64,000 bases of DNA from Phoronis australis (Eukaryota; Phoronida; Phoronidae): NCBI GenBank assembly GCA_002633005.1, contig NMRA01000128.1:237165-301164 (forward strand), written 5' to 3'. Made by a program: the position numbers and the translations under genes. Below, piece by piece: positions 1 through 13,575 of this stretch (position 1 is the first letter of the stretch; each line of letters starts with the position of its first letter). The notes beneath the pieces are model-generated. The model saw only the letters and a list, made by a program, of their open reading frames with translations. It did not search any database and was not told where the DNA came from.

Positions 1-54
1 CGTACTGAGCGATAAATATGATTAATCTTTGCCAATAATTATTAATATCGGCAG

Positions 55-183
55 CCCTAGACAACAACCATGAAGGCTTTGGCCCGACAAGAATCAAAAA
101 TTACGTCGAGGAAACTATTCCTCGCTACAGCGACCCGCAATTTAAGTCGCAGTTTCGGATGAGTCGGTCAACTTTTGAGGTTA
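55..183 (+). mobile_element. PIF/Harbinger transposase fragment (N-terminal part)
   Basis: The frame through positions 63-182 reads HEGFGPTRIKNYVEETIP and then RYSDPQFKSQFRMSRSTFE. The pattern 'F+xxFRMSRxTFE' is typical of the start of Harbinger/HARBI1-like DDE transposases. The frame ends at a donor-like GTTAGT near 183. An acceptor-like CCCTAG precedes it near position 54, so it may be a transposase exon rather than a random fragment. No DDE catalytic core is seen downstream; 186-950 holds GC-rich, short-repeat sequence (GAGCGCT / GGGCGCTC) and no gene. This is most likely a decayed copy, or an element cut by the window edge. Confidence 0.6.
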
Positions 184-953
184 GTTTTCGTGTTGCAGAA
201 CCATAATGGGTTCATATGTTGCAGACGTGAAGCCTTCGCAGGACGCCATCTTGGAAATCTAAGCGAACATGCTCTCGAGGTTGTTCGCGAGCGCTAACGT
301 GAACACAGCTGTTCAGGACGAGGGCGCTCAAATCGCTCGCGGGCGCTCACTCTATTGAACACGCTTCAGGTGGTGTGCAGACTAGACTTAAAACTATTTG
401 TGCCACCATTATATCTATACCATCTTGAAAGTGAAATTTCTAACCTCATAGGTCATGAAACAACAAATGCAGTGTTAGTGACTGTGACTCCTTCGGCCAC
501 TAGAGGGGTGATTTTTACTAAACACCATGAAAAGCGCACTACTGGAATGATAAGTATGCGTCATCATACAATTTACAAAATTAATAAATTGTTTTCAGTT
601 ATATCTTGAAAATCCTGTATTGTTGATCAATGTCAGCCATGTTAAGACTTGTCAGGTAGGTTTTCGATGGGGAACTGAAAAGAAATGACGTACAGCTTAC
701 ACTGGAACATCTTGAAACGAGACATTCTGCATATTAAGTAGCATTTGACCACACAAAATAATAATTTATTGTACCTTCCAAATAACTGAAAATCGACCAA
801 AAATTCAGAGCACAAAAGCTTGGTTGATTCATTGAAAAATTTCATGCTTTTCAATGAAAAGAAACAATTGACAAGATTAAGTCACATTTCTTAACGACTA
901 TGTACATCTCGGCTTTTCAAAAACTACACTTCCCTCAGGTGAAGTGTTCCATT

Positions 954-3900
954 TCAACTGGTAGTGGCCGATCTCACATAAAAAATATGGCAAACACCAT
1001 TTGATGGTGATGAAAAATGGAAATGAGCAACAAGACCACTCACCGATACGCTAATTCCAGGGGCATTAAAGCCAAACACAACTGAATAGAAGTAGAACTC
1101 TCCATCAATGGCCGTGTGAATATTGGCGGCCTCTCTAAAGCCATGTTGCTCTCCTGCAACCACAAAGATATTCATGCGTTCAACGAACAAATCTCAAAGC
1201 AAAATCTCACCAAGTTTGGAAAAATATGAGCCAAAATTACCCACCTTTTCATTTTCATAGATTTGCAACAATGTTGTGAATTTCCACTCAATTTTTAAAA
1301 ATATTGTCCGATAGTACCCCCTGAAATTTCCAAATCTTTACAAATGCCAAAGCTAGGCTTAACGCCCATTCCAAATCGATTCAATTAACACTTCCTTGAA
1401 AGCACCAGTCTGTACTTTTGAAAAGCCATCTCGCACAAGATTTAGCTCCCAAAACATAGAAAACTCACTTATCTTTGAGTAAAAAAAAGAGTGCAGGTGC
1501 ATGTTTTTTGGGGTGCATCGGATGCACGCAAGCCTCGTTGTTGGGCCCACAGCACAAAACTGTTATCAATCAACAGATTGTTCTATCTTTGAGTAACAAA
1601 ATAATAAGACATCAATTGGGATCATGCCTTATTCAGATGGGAAAGTACTCACTACACTGTCCTACTTCATTATATTTGACTCTTGCAAGCAACTTCAATG
1701 TAAACAAAGATTTCTCCTGTGTGTTCACACAATTTCAGTAAACAATGTCATCCTTAAATGTGCATGCCAACTCTTCATTTTTGAGTTCCCTAATTTAAGT
1801 GACTGGGTGATAACCCGTACAAAAATGATACTTATGGCACAGGCCTTGCACATGCAAGAAGATCAATTAGGTGAATCGTGTCATTTATGAAAAAACGAGA
1901 AAATAAAATTTGCCATATTGTGTCCCATATCGATGAAATGACACAGCAAGTACGGACCGCAGATGCCAGATACTGAGTATTAGTGAAATGCAGTATTATT
2001 TTCTTCTCTGAAGATTGAAGCCGAGTTACCCGTCTAACCTTTTACACCCAGAGAATCATGGCTGTTAGAGTTCTGACATGGAGGTTACAAAGTGCTCCTT
2101 CAGTGTATGAACAATATAAAAGTAGCCAACCCAGGGTATCCACACTCTTTACCCCCTCGTATACACACCTGCTACCATCTTTTTCACCTGAATTTTGCCT
2201 CCCAGACGTTACTCATTCATTAGTATGATCACTTCAAGATTAAAAACTCGATCGGAAACAAATGGCTTTTGGTGCAGAAACTGATTTTGTTGCAGGAGAC
2301 AAAGTGCAGCAAATGGTCTTTAAATGAATTGTCAAGCAACAGTTATTTATTAAAGCAAGCAGTAGATACTGAAGAGCCACTAACCAATGTGAGCTCACAT
2401 AAGTCTACCAAGGGAGAGCACAATGCACCTGGCTCTCCGAGATAAAAAAACCAGAGTACAAGAACTATTATATACCCTTAAATTAACTTCTTGAGTATAC
2501 TTCTTTTTTTAATAGTTTAATTATAAAATTCCAAGGTGTATATTAGTGTCCAACCATCTACTGAATCTTTTGAAAACAAAGTATGTCCACGTCTTCAATG
2601 AACTGATAACAAGTGAACATACAAAATTTCTGTGAGTTCTCACCTTTAAAGAGAACATAGGCTGTTGTGATTCCCTTGGCCTTTAAACTATTAAACATCA
2701 TCTCAGCCTGGTTTGGAGGTACAACCTGCAGAATCAACAGGATGACAGCATGTGTGATTGGTCCAATTGACCACAAAAGTAAAAGAAAAACAACGGCAGC
2801 AGAAAACTGACGGAAAGAGAGACAAGGATACGAACTAGGTGAAGACAAATAAGACTTGGTGAAGACAAATAAGACAAAGGTGTAAGCGAAAACTAAACTA
2901 TAAAAGAACAATTGATGTATGGACGACACAGAAAGTAACATTGATGCTATGAGGGTTGAGCTATCTATATGTGTAATAGTCATAGAGATTTATATACAAG
3001 TTTCTGTAACTTCTGTAAAGTGTTACTGGAAAAAATTCAAAATCAGTCAATTTTTATGTCTCAAGAGTTGGGATGATGCACAATCTTTCAAAACCTTTTC
3101 ATGATGGAAACTAATTGATTTGTTTGTCAAGTCAAGTCAAGTCAAGCCATTTTATTTATAGTCAGTTTGGCAAACAACGAGAAAACATTAGCCATAGGCT
3201 AGTACACTGACAAATAAATACATAAGTTGTAAAAATAAATAAATAAAATAACTAAATATATATATGTGTAATTAAAAACAAAATTTAATTAATACTATAA
3301 ACAAGGTTAACAAATTTGAGCAAATGTTATCAAAGTAGTTGCAATCTAAAGGACTTGGGGAAGAAAATAATTTTACAAATAGCTACATGGTACATAAACA
3401 GTGAACATGATCACAGTTTTTCCATTACAGCAATTGCATGATTATAACTTGTGACACTTTCACAGCAAAACCTTAATTGATGACAGAACAACTTCGACAG
3501 TATGTGAAGGTTATTTAACCATACCTTATCTTCATCTCCCTGGAAGAAAATACACGGACTAACAATCTTATCCGTGTGATAAATTGGTGATCTATCAACA
3601 TAGACCTGCTTGTCTTGCGGATAAGGCCCAATAAGATTGTCCAAGTAGCGACTCTCAAACTTGTGAGTCTCAGCAGTCAGCAACTCAAGATCTGCTACTC
3701 CGTAACTACTGGATGCTACAAATAAAACGCACAATTTGGGATAAAATGCACATTTTGGGAAAGACAGCCATGCCAGGTTATTTACTGTAAAGATTCTTCA
3801 ATTTGGGAGAAATTATTATACTGTCACTTCTCATTTTTCAAAAACCTACGGCATTGCTGCAAATGCAGAACCTCTTATCAAGTGTTACACATGCCATCTA

Positions 3901-6900
3901 CAGTGTGTAAACTGCACAAATATTAATTATCTAGACAAAACAAAAATTCACATGTTTGCCCAAAATATTCATAGCATCACACAGAACTACAAAATAAAAA
4001 TGCTTCACAACTCAGTGATGCATAAACATTGCTGTGACTAAAGCATAGATCTCCTAATTGCACTCTTATGTACACATGTACACAACTTTAAAAACTTACA
4101 AGTCCACTACCAACTAACTGTATTACACTTACCAGCCTTGAAAACGTCAGGTTTGAAGGCAAGGCAAGCGAGTGTCGTATACCCCCCTGCAGATCCCCCA
4201 TCAATGCACAGCTTGTTGCGGTCTGCACGCCCCACGCTGGCCATGTGCAGAGCTCCAAAGGCAGCATCTTCGATATCCGTGATGCCCCAGCTATAGATAG
4301 AGTAACAGTTGACTATTAATTCAAGAAACCCTATAGCGGGTTCTACGTGTTAAGGTTATCTCTAACCTTATTTAGTGGCTTCTATTCTAACTCGTATATT
4401 AAAAACACTAAGCTTTGTCAACTAGAACAAGTATATATTTTCTGAAAGAAAATAGATTAGGGAATATGAAAATATTTTCTGTATTAATGTACCATAATTA
4501 TTTTTACATAAAAACCCTTTTAAAGTCAAAATTTTATTTTTAAGAACGGTACATTCATGGTAAAAAACACCTCGGTCGATTTTAATGAAACATTTTTTAA
4601 ATGAAAATTTCACCAGTTACCTCCAAAACACTATTAGGAATTTTCAATTAGTCTTTTCGTTTGGTTTCTACGACAAATCAACTCGCAAAACGTAAGGTAT
4701 CTTTGTAAACAACGGAAGTCGTATTCGTCTTTGATACATTACGCAAAAAATAGGCCTTTATATCAAAAATCCTAACAGCATTTTTGAGACTGATGACTAA
4801 ATATTAAATTTGCAAAGTTTCAGCGAAATCCACCAAGCCGTTTTTGAGAACTCGTAGTCCTAAGTTCAAATGAAGTCGATTTGCCGAAGCCACGAAAAAG
4901 CCGATTAAACTGGGATGAGTGAAAATATCAAAGTCTTCGGTTCATTATTCGGTGAAAGCTTGTTTTTGGTACACATAACCTATACAAGCTTTAAATATGT
5001 TCACTATTTCAACATTCACTCGCAATGGCAACTGATTTTGCAGCACGTAATTAACTTAACTCATTAAAACGTACCGTTCCCAGCTAACTTTTACTGTTGT
5101 TTGCAAGCATTTCACCTACTTCATATAAATAGCTCAAAGTTCATTGTTATACACATAGAATGTACACGTCACGTGCCGGGAGACTGATACGAATCCAATT
5201 ATGAAATGGATAACAAAAATCAAATCGGTGGTTAAAGCATGTCGTTAGCATGAGATCGAAACATTGAAATGTCAATTTATTAATTGAATGAAGGGTACTA
5301 ACAATGACTGCATCAAAACAAAAGAACATCACATGACATGTCAATCTCAATTTCACTGTGACAACCTACTTCAAGTATAGTCGTGTCCTGTACGGTCGAC
5401 CGTACCCTGTGCTCCCTCTGTAGTTGAGGTCGAGTATACCAAACCCTCGGCTCGTGAAGTAATTATACTGCAAATTCATGACTGGAGATGTCTGACTTGT
5501 GGGACCACCATGCACTTTTACCAACAGAGGGGGCAAGCTACCTGATGGGCCTTGATAATCTTTGTTCTGAAATTGCAACAACTTCATACTTAGTGGAAAG
5601 ATTTGATTTATCACCTTTTTAATAATACATCATCATCAAAAGGAACTGTAAATGAGACAAATGACAGATTTCATTATGAACAGGATTCCAAGTCAGATAC
5701 AGCAGGATGGCTGCAACTTTCTACCCCAAAAAATTACTGCATATTTTACTGCTTTTCTGTATTATGATTACATAAGGTATGTGTAATATTCTTTGAGTGC
5801 GCGTATAGTGGTGGTGAACAACGTGTATCGCCATCTACTGAGTAGACAATACAACAGTATGAATTATTAAGTCTGACCTAAGTAAGTTGCACCGTGTAGA
5901 CAGTAACCGTGAGTGCACCTCATGTCACTGTGTCTCACCTGAGGAGGGTAGTAGTATGCGTATGCCTTCTCACCATTCCCTGAGTTGTAAACAACCTCTT
6001 CTGGAATGCTGAAGTATCCGGAGTCTAGAGAGTGCTGTATTGGAGTACTCTCTCGAATCACCTTCACCTGTGAACATCATGAAATCTTTGTCAAGGCCAA
6101 TGACATTCAAGGCGTCCTCGAACAAAAGCGGCTACCACACTCACGTTCTGTTAGCGAAGCAAACTTTTAATTTGGACCTCATTATAAAATCTCAACATGT
6201 TCCTTACTCAGTTGAGAAGTGATTTCTGACAGCATTTCATCAAGACTACGCTCAGTGCATAAAATGACACGCCGTGACGACGTGCCGGACACGCCGTGAC
6301 GACGTGCCGGACACGCCGTGACGTGCCAACATATACAGTCTCATCTCAGGCAACAATGGTCTGTCAGAAATCATCTCTAATTTCACTAGCAAACAACTTG
6401 AGACCAACTTCACAAGGGTAAGTCGTGTAATTCAAACTTTGCTTTATAGGACAGATGTGTTTATGATAGTCGCTATTATGTCTTTACACCAAAATCGTCA
6501 TATACAAGATTCGTCGTGAGATGAATCATACACATGGTCAGTGGCGGCCAAGTGTAGGGATCAGCTAAACTCATATACTAGAGTAGAGACGTATCACCAA
6601 ACTGCCATTATTCTCATTCAATGAGCAACTTGACCTGAAGAAGATTGCAGAGATCACTTGAAATCAACTAGTCTGATAAATAGTGAAGTAGCCAGGTCAC
6701 CATCAGAGTATTAAAACACACAAAAGATGCATGCTGGAGTTAATCGACTGCTAACCAGGCAGATTCTTGGGAAAGGCTACACTCATATTTTTTGTCTCCC
6801 CTCGCCACATCCTCAATGTTCTGAGATGGGTAAGTAAAATATGTTATTTTGCCACTTTTCATTGTTGGAGTGCACTCATTATTATTGCAAAAAGTGTTGC

Positions 6901-9900
6901 ATTCAAAAAAAAAATGAAAATCATTCTATTGTCAGATAACAAATAAATTATTTTGAGCTGCGCACATATTTTACGGTCAGTGGAGCGAGAAGGAACAAAC
7001 TTTATTTTTAACTCTAATATGCTCCTAGCAAAATATCTCTGAGCGCAAATCTTGGCTTAATGCTCGTCAGCTAAAATCACACTGTCAGAGCATGAAAACA
7101 CGACCAACGCGAAATCTCCTCTCGTCTTGTAACAAAGTATCATGTACCTTCCCTGTGTCTGTCTCAACACGGATAATTGCCTGTGCTTTGTTGGGACTTC
7201 CAGCCACTAAGTACAGCACATTGTTACGTCCATGTTGTACATAGGTATTATTAGCATATCCAGTGTCCACATCTTGACTCTGACCACTCGACACATCAAG
7301 AATTTGCAGTTTCTGGAAATGAAGGAAATGAGCAACACTGACTGACCTTCACATATCTGATAGAGAAGGATGGGGGTGGATGGGTGGATGGGGGGTGGAT
7401 GGACAAAGGGTGACAGGTAATCAGGCAATGGGAAAGGAAGAGAAAAGGAGTTTGTAAGAAAAGAATGTTGGAAAAGACTGGGCACGAGGGGGTAGGGGTA
7501 GGAGGGTTGGAGGGAAGGGGTGACAAAGTGCCATAATAAGGGTGAGGGAGGTCAGCAGTGTATGTAACACCTGTCTGCAAGGTAATTATCATCATACATC
7601 ACCTTACATGATTGCAGGTGAGCATGCCATATAATGATACAGATTGCCCACAAACAGAACCTGCTTAAGAGTTAAAAAATCACATGCTGCAGTTTCCAGA
7701 AGGAAAGCTTGACCCTTGCCTCATTTACATAATTCTTATTAAGTAAAAGCATTTAGAGAATGAGAATACAAGATCTTAGCGGTCCCAACAAAGTCTAAAA
7801 ATCCTATAACTCCAAACCACCAGGTCAAGACCTTACTGGCTACCCTTCCCTGAATAATTGGTCATAGGCCAAGCCAACATATTAACTGGGTCAAGTTGGC
7901 ATAATGTGGTCCACTTTTAAGTAGGTCAACAGTTCATTGTTAGACACACCATGCACTGGGAGCTGACTGGATATGGACCCAAGTACAAAATGGATAACAG
8001 AAATCCAACCAGTGGTTAAACCACGTAATGAGCATGAGATCGAAACAACAAAATGTACCCAAATTAAGGAATTTGGGTGAGGATTTATCTCTTTTCACAA
8101 CTTGCTGTGTTCGTGAACACAAAGTTAGCGACTTATAGCATTCGCTCTCAATGATCATATGCATGCAGGCACACAACTTTCTTAGGATCAAAACTACGTT
8201 TTATCTTCGTTTTCCCTGACATCTTTCTATCATATGTACACATCGTTGACGTAATATTATGGCGACTCGGTGAATGAAAGGAATGAGGGTACATACAGAG
8301 CTGCTCTGTGCCTGGCGCGAGATTCGCTTTGAGTGACAGACCCTGTAACCTTTGACCTCGGATATGTAGTAAACAGTTTTCCATGTGGTTGTGTAGTTTC
8401 AAGGTGGTTCTGCTAAATCTTTTTTTCTCGCTACACGATATATATTTGAAGTTTCAAGAGAATGAAGATAAGGTATTTTGCTAGACATGAAATATTGTAA
8501 AAATGGTCAATAAGGTTTGAGATATCCTTAACAATGGGAAAAGGAAGACAGATGGAGTTGTGATGGGTAGACTTTCACTGGAATGAAACAACAGTGACTT
8601 AAAGAAAAATACAGGCAACATACCCCTCCGTACAAAGTAGCAATTTTCCCAAGTGATGACTGGCTGGGATTGAGTGCATAAGATGTCTTTCCAAATACCC
8701 ATCCAGGTCCACCAACTTCTACATCTCTGGCAGCAAGGTTCACATGACGTCCCCCAGCAGGCACATGGTATAGGTTCCACCATGCTGTCTGGTCTCCAAT
8801 GTACAACAGGGAGTTATCTCCCGCCCATCTTGGCTCTATCACACTAACAGTCTGACCTCCAATAACCTATGGACAGTGATAGAGCAGTTAAGTAAAATAT
8901 AAGACAAAATTGTCAAGCCACACGTCTTAGGCATGTATGTAAACATAAAGAGGTGATCTGTCATCTGATTCCACGGCTGATAAAGAATGAATATGGAACT
9001 CTGATTAAGCCGTTCAAAAAAAAAAACAAACAAACCTTTTGAATGACAACAGTTTTGGTAAGTAATAGATAACCATGATATATCAATGATTTGTTAAGTC
9101 TATAAAGTTCATGATAAATGAAACAGCTGTTGAAATGGCCACTTTCTCATTCTAGAGCACCAGGGACATCTAACCTGTTGAGGAGATCCCACAATTCCAC
9201 TGAGGTCATTGGCGAGGTCAGCTTGCCACAGCTCAGTGTTGTCCCAAGGCTGAAAGACAGGAAATCCAAAGATGCAGAATACTAAGATTTCCATAAGTGA
9301 GTCCAGCAAACATACTTTGATTTTAGTAGAATTTCATTTCAACAACTTTGTCAATAAATTCAAAATCTAAATTTCTCTATTTTGTGTTTGTATCGTTTGT
9401 ACTGTAAAGTTACCACAAAAGAAAAGTCCAATAAAATAACATTTCATAAACATAAATTAGCTATTAGATAAATTAAGCTTGATAATTGTTTAAGCAACAT
9501 CTTTTAAGACAGGGGGAACATTGCAACAAGCAGAAAACTTTGAATTTGAGAAAAAAAAGGACTGTGGCTTGTAAAAACTTCCAAAATTCTCTTTAAGCAC
9601 ATACCCCCTCCTTACCATGTTTGGATGGTGCCACTGAACCCAACAGATTTTCTTACCATCTGGACTCACTCTTGGATTACTGTAGAAGTCTGCCCCACGT
9701 GCCTGACAAGGAAAATCACAAGAACAACTTTCAGAACAACAATAATTTCATGCATTGGTTCCCGATAAAACCACCCCTATATCTCTTGTATGTAGAGACC
9801 CAGTGATAAACATTTGGCTGTCTAATCACAGCCAGTTTTTGTTAGTGCTGACTATGTCAACTGGGTCATTACAGGAGGTTATTATGTCACCACAGGTTGG

Positions 9901-12900
9901 TAAATGGCAGATACCACTGGCTCTGAAAGGTTCACTAATACTACGTCATATCGGCTTTAAGTCCACTCTACATGTCCAGAACTCATCCTTAGTGACACTT
10001 GGCTTACCACCAATTCCAAAAGCTGGTTATTGATCCAAGGAATGTGGTGTACTGCATTGTGTCCTGGGTAGAATTAAAGGAATGTAGTTGGCAAAATGAG
10101 ATCAGTCACAGCGCGGAATTGAACCTACAACCCCGCGGTTGCAGTCAAACACTCTGCTGGATGGGACAAATGTCACTTGATAAGTCACACAGTATTTTAA
10201 ACATATTTAAATGGTAAAGCTATCAGCCTCGATTTCAGCGAATGTCTGACAGCCAACAGTAATAATTGGTGAAAACGAATTCAATCACAAAAATGGATTT
10301 TGTTCTTTTATAGCTCTGCTCAAAGCTAACAAGTCAAAGAAGTCTATCCTACCCAAAAGTAGACCCCAAAATGTTTTTTTTGGTCGTAAAACTGACAATG
10401 TCCCTTTAATAAAGAAGGAAACCGACTGTACATTAGTTTCTACCCTATAAGCCAGGACTTTAGATAATCTAATCATGGCGCCTGATTACTGTTTGAGGAG
10501 AGTATCAGCTGGAGAGGGATTGTTTGCTTGGAGGTAACCACACTTTGAGGGGTAAGCCAACAAGTCGAATTGTCTTAAACAGGCTGGGGATGTCATCATC
10601 ACTTCTAAAATGTATTAGTCTATTTACACAAACCTCTAGACCGATAGATTTTAGAAATGATCCGCATCGTCACCTCAAAGACATGGGGTGTCATCATGGT
10701 GCTCTTTTCAAGTAACTTTCTTGGATCCACCCTTGTACATACCAACACAGTCTGCTGTTGAGTAGACAGGTTAATTACTACAACACTGTTCTCTGCTTCT
10801 GTACTCTCCTTCCTGTCAACAACACTGTGGTCTTCTCGTATCGCAAAAACAAAATCACCATTCTGAAAGAGAAAAACAGAATGACTAAGGCAAACGTTCA
10901 TGTAAACATTCAGGATAACTTCTTATAATTATCACTGAATTGGAAAGTGTTTGCTGAAGGTTTGAATATTGAGAAGGTTAATTCTGGTGGGTCTAAATTC
11001 ACGTCGTCTGCTCGCCATTGCATTTTCACAGCTGACTGGTTTCACACCTGAACACTACAAGTCGTGACATCTGCATGTTAAGGTGGGTCGTCATGACTTG
11101 ACCCTGTAACAGGGGCACGTCTTAGCAACATAGAAGCTTAAATCTCACTATGCAAGACCACTGTATCAAGGCACAAGTCAACTAGGTTAAAGTGAAAGCA
11201 TATTCTAAGCAATGAAAAAGCTCTCTTACATGTTTACACTGTTGACTGACATGAGAGGCGTGGCTATAGCTTATTGGGATTTAACAGCCTCTACTTTGTA
11301 AAAAGACTACGACAGAGACAGATTTCACAACTGCTTGCAAAAACTTAGCAACTACCAAGTATCTATTCCTACTGGAACTGTCGATGAAATTTCTGTGTCA
11401 CAAAATTAGCATGACTGAAAGAACAGCACATAACCAGTACATGCAAAACAGTCTGGTAACGAAAATAAACATTTAGGAACAAAATAGGAAAAGATTAACA
11501 GAAAGCAAATGGCACACCTTAGTTTCTGATGTTACTGTGCTGATTCATGCATGAATTAGAACTGGGAATGGAACACTCTGAAATAAGAATACATTAGAGC
11601 GCTCTCCCATTCAGAGACTTTCCCTGACACAGAGCAGTTGTAAGCATGCGATAACATCTAGCTCCTTTGTCAGCTGCCGAGCACAGTCTTTTGTCTGGTA
11701 TAACAACATGCAGGTCTATTATCTGCCGGGTGTATTACCGACCACATGTGAACACAGTCAAAACCAGTGCGAAGACGCCTTTGGACAGAAAATATCTTCT
11801 TAACTTTGCTTGTAGTTGGGCGATTTTAGTAATTCAAAAACTGTACATGATCAGCATTTGACGAGGAATTCAGAAATGTTATTGGTTTGTGTTCAAACAC
11901 TTTATAACTTAACTTTCATTTTTAACAGCACAGCCCAATCAGGCTAGATATGTTCTTATCGGAGATTGAGGAATTATTGAACAAAAGAGAGATCACACGC
12001 CAACCACAAATACCAGAATGGCTACAGCGGTCATCCACTCAAATTGTTGTTGAAGTATACAAGCTAACAAGTTGGATTCAATGGGAGAATGCCGAAATGA
12101 TGTGAATCTATACTTTGAGTGTGTCTGCACCGAAACATGTGCAATAATACTAATATTTATGAGAATATATTCTAAAGTAAAATCAGAGCCAATATTTTGT
12201 AAGCATAAAAAGTTGCCAGCAAAGAAAATGACTTGGCCTCTGTGCCAGAATGTTCAATCATAGGAAAAAGCTTGCACTATAAGCCACGATTTCCCACTGC
12301 AAGTATCACACAAAACATCCCTTTTATAAAACACACCCTACATTACATTTCAGAAACTAAATTACCTTCCTGACCAGCTGTGTATCGGCATATCGCCAAT
12401 TCTCTGCTGGAGTCACTGGTTCTGGGGAGCTTGTGGGTGCCGTCTGCTTGTACAGTCTCTGGTCAGTGAAGTTACTAAAGTACAGCACTCCATCATATAC
12501 TGTAAAGTTGCCACCTCCGTACTCATGAACCCTTGTGCGTGCATTGAAGCCATCCGGGGTCCAGCTAGTAAAATTGGCGTCACCTTCCTTCCATGAGCAA
12601 ATGACGTAACGACCCTTTTCACTAGGTCTGGACTCTGCCCAATAAACAGTATCTGAAAAAGGATTTCATACATGACAATAAAACAGCGAAATTCAATACA
12701 CATTTTTGTTTGGTCAATGAAGTATTGGTTTCACTTTTCGTAGATCCTCATAAACCAACAACAGAGTGTGTAAGGTCTTATCAAACATGAATGAATAAAA
12801 TAAGAAACAAAGAATACTTTTTACGCACAAAAAATCAAAAAAGTAAAACCCCCGTAAGCTAGATGCATGCAAGTCGGATCTTCCCTTCACCAGCATACAG

Positions 12901-13575
12901 TCATGCACTCTGTCAGTCACTGGATTTTGCCCTAGTCTGATAAAAACTCTAGATCCAGTAACATCTGAATCATGTAAGTTAACTGTAAAGAAACTTTAAT
13001 CAATACTGTTGAAACAGTCACAGAGATTGGCAGAACTTAATAACTGCACAAAATTCCAAAGTAACACATGGTGGGCTCCCCTGGTCAAAATTTTGCAGCA
13101 TTTTTTTGGGGGGGGAGGGTATTAAGATCACTCAGATAAGTGTTCTATTGTGCAGTGGTGTTCACAAATCAAGTCACCCCATTGTGTTGCTCAGACAGGT
13201 TACACAGTAGAGTTTGCGATATGTCAAAGAACAAACATTGTGAAAATGCAGTGGTTGCAGCTGACCGCTATCTTTGTTCCCTAAACCCCAAACAAAAGAA
13301 GCCAGCCATGAAAGTCCAGTTGCCGTGCTAATTAATTGCCCATTTTAATCCCTACAGGAAAAAATGTAGTTGCAGTTAGGAAAATCGGATGTTAACGACA
13401 AATGAACACATGTCAAAATCAAAGCTCACCCAAGTTGACAGGATCCACATGTAGAGGTGTTTGGAAACTGACGCGCTCCTTGGTAAGCAAGTCACTAGTT
13501 ATGGGAGATACCCATGAGCCATAGTCTGCTGTCTTCTTGGTCGCCATAGCTAAGGTCTTGGTACAGTGCAAGAAC
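954..13575 (-). CDS. S9-family serine peptidase (prolyl oligopeptidase / acylaminoacyl-peptidase-like), 13 exons
   Basis: Exons, 5' to 3' on the minus strand: 13575-13430 (ATG at 13547), 12652-12366, 10862-10743, 9702-9616, 9249-9175, 8866-8624, 7312-7148, 6067-5939, 5566-5370, 4290-4133, 3715-3525, 2725-2644, and a last exon 1153-954. All junctions are GT/AG and all phases agree, giving about 683 aa, a normal length for the family. The N-terminal two thirds should form the beta-propeller (blades with [21 protein letters not shown]). The C-terminal third is the alpha/beta-hydrolase: [22 protein letters not shown], nucleophile GGSAGG (Ser507), QGDEDKVVP (Asp589) and GEQHGFR (His621). The triad is intact, so an active oligopeptidase is expected. 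No signal peptide is visible, so a cytosolic enzyme is likely. The exon starting at 13575 has 28 nt before the ATG and an acceptor, so at least one upstream 5' exon exists that I could not place. The last exon has a strong internal donor (GTGAGT at 1043-1038), so the true C-terminus may lie in a further exon. A minus-strand AATAAA lies at 772-767. Confidence 0.9.
3120..3270. repeat. Low-complexity repeats, possibly a retroelement 3' tail
   Basis: A (TCAAG)n run of four to five units near 3128-3150 is followed by CATTTTATTTATAGTC and, from about 3213, by AT-rich (AAAT)n and (AT)n stretches. This sits in an intron of the S9 peptidase gene. Short microsatellites next to a T-rich block resemble the 3' end of some non-LTR elements, but no coding remnant is visible. 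Confidence 0.4.
5130..5275. repeat. Dispersed repeat copy 1 (pair with 7915-8060)
   Basis: This stretch and 7915-8060 share long matched blocks, among them 'AGTTCATTGTTA', 'AAATGGATAACA', 'AGTGGTTAAA/CGGTGGTTAAA' and 'GAGCATGAGATCGAAACA'-like sequence. Both lie in introns of the same peptidase gene. They are diverged copies of one interspersed element of about 140 bp; the class is not identified. Confidence 0.6.
6266..6327. repeat. 22-bp tandem repeat, about 2.8 copies
   Basis: The unit GACACGCCGTGACGACGTGCCG starts at 6266, 6288 and 6310; the last copy lacks the middle GACG and is 18 bp long. It is strikingly GC-rich against an AT-rich background and contains the palindromic core CGTGACGACGTG-like sequence. 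It lies in an intron of the S9 peptidase gene. Confidence 0.8.
7366..7530. repeat. G/A-rich polypurine tract
   Basis: The plus strand is nearly all purine-rich with repeated GGGTGGATGG units (7371-7402) and later GGGGGTAGGGG and GGAGGG runs. Several G-runs sit close enough to form a G-quadruplex. It lies in an intron of the minus-strand peptidase gene, so the pre-mRNA carries the C-rich/pyrimidine version. That version could act as a long polypyrimidine tract upstream of the next acceptor, but the next exon is about 1 kb away. Confidence 0.5.
7915..8060. repeat. Dispersed repeat copy 2 (pair with 5130-5275)
   Basis: Same element as 5130-5275, in the same orientation. The shared 3' part reads AGCATGAGATCGAAACA. 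The two copies show clear point divergence, so this is not a recent duplication. Confidence 0.6.
10050..10185 (-). mobile_element. tRNA-derived SINE (fragment)
   Basis: On the minus strand, the Pol III B-box-like GGTTCAATTCC occurs at 10125-10115. It is preceded by GCAGAGTGTTTGACTGCAACC-like sequence resembling the anticodon region of a tRNA. The acceptor stem cannot be paired, so this is not a functional tRNA gene. It is intronic in the S9 peptidase gene. Confidence 0.5.

Noticed and set aside
10050-10185. tRNA gene on the minus strand
   Set aside because: B-box present but no acceptor or D-stem pairing; better explained as a SINE. The same reasoning applies to 62690-62815.
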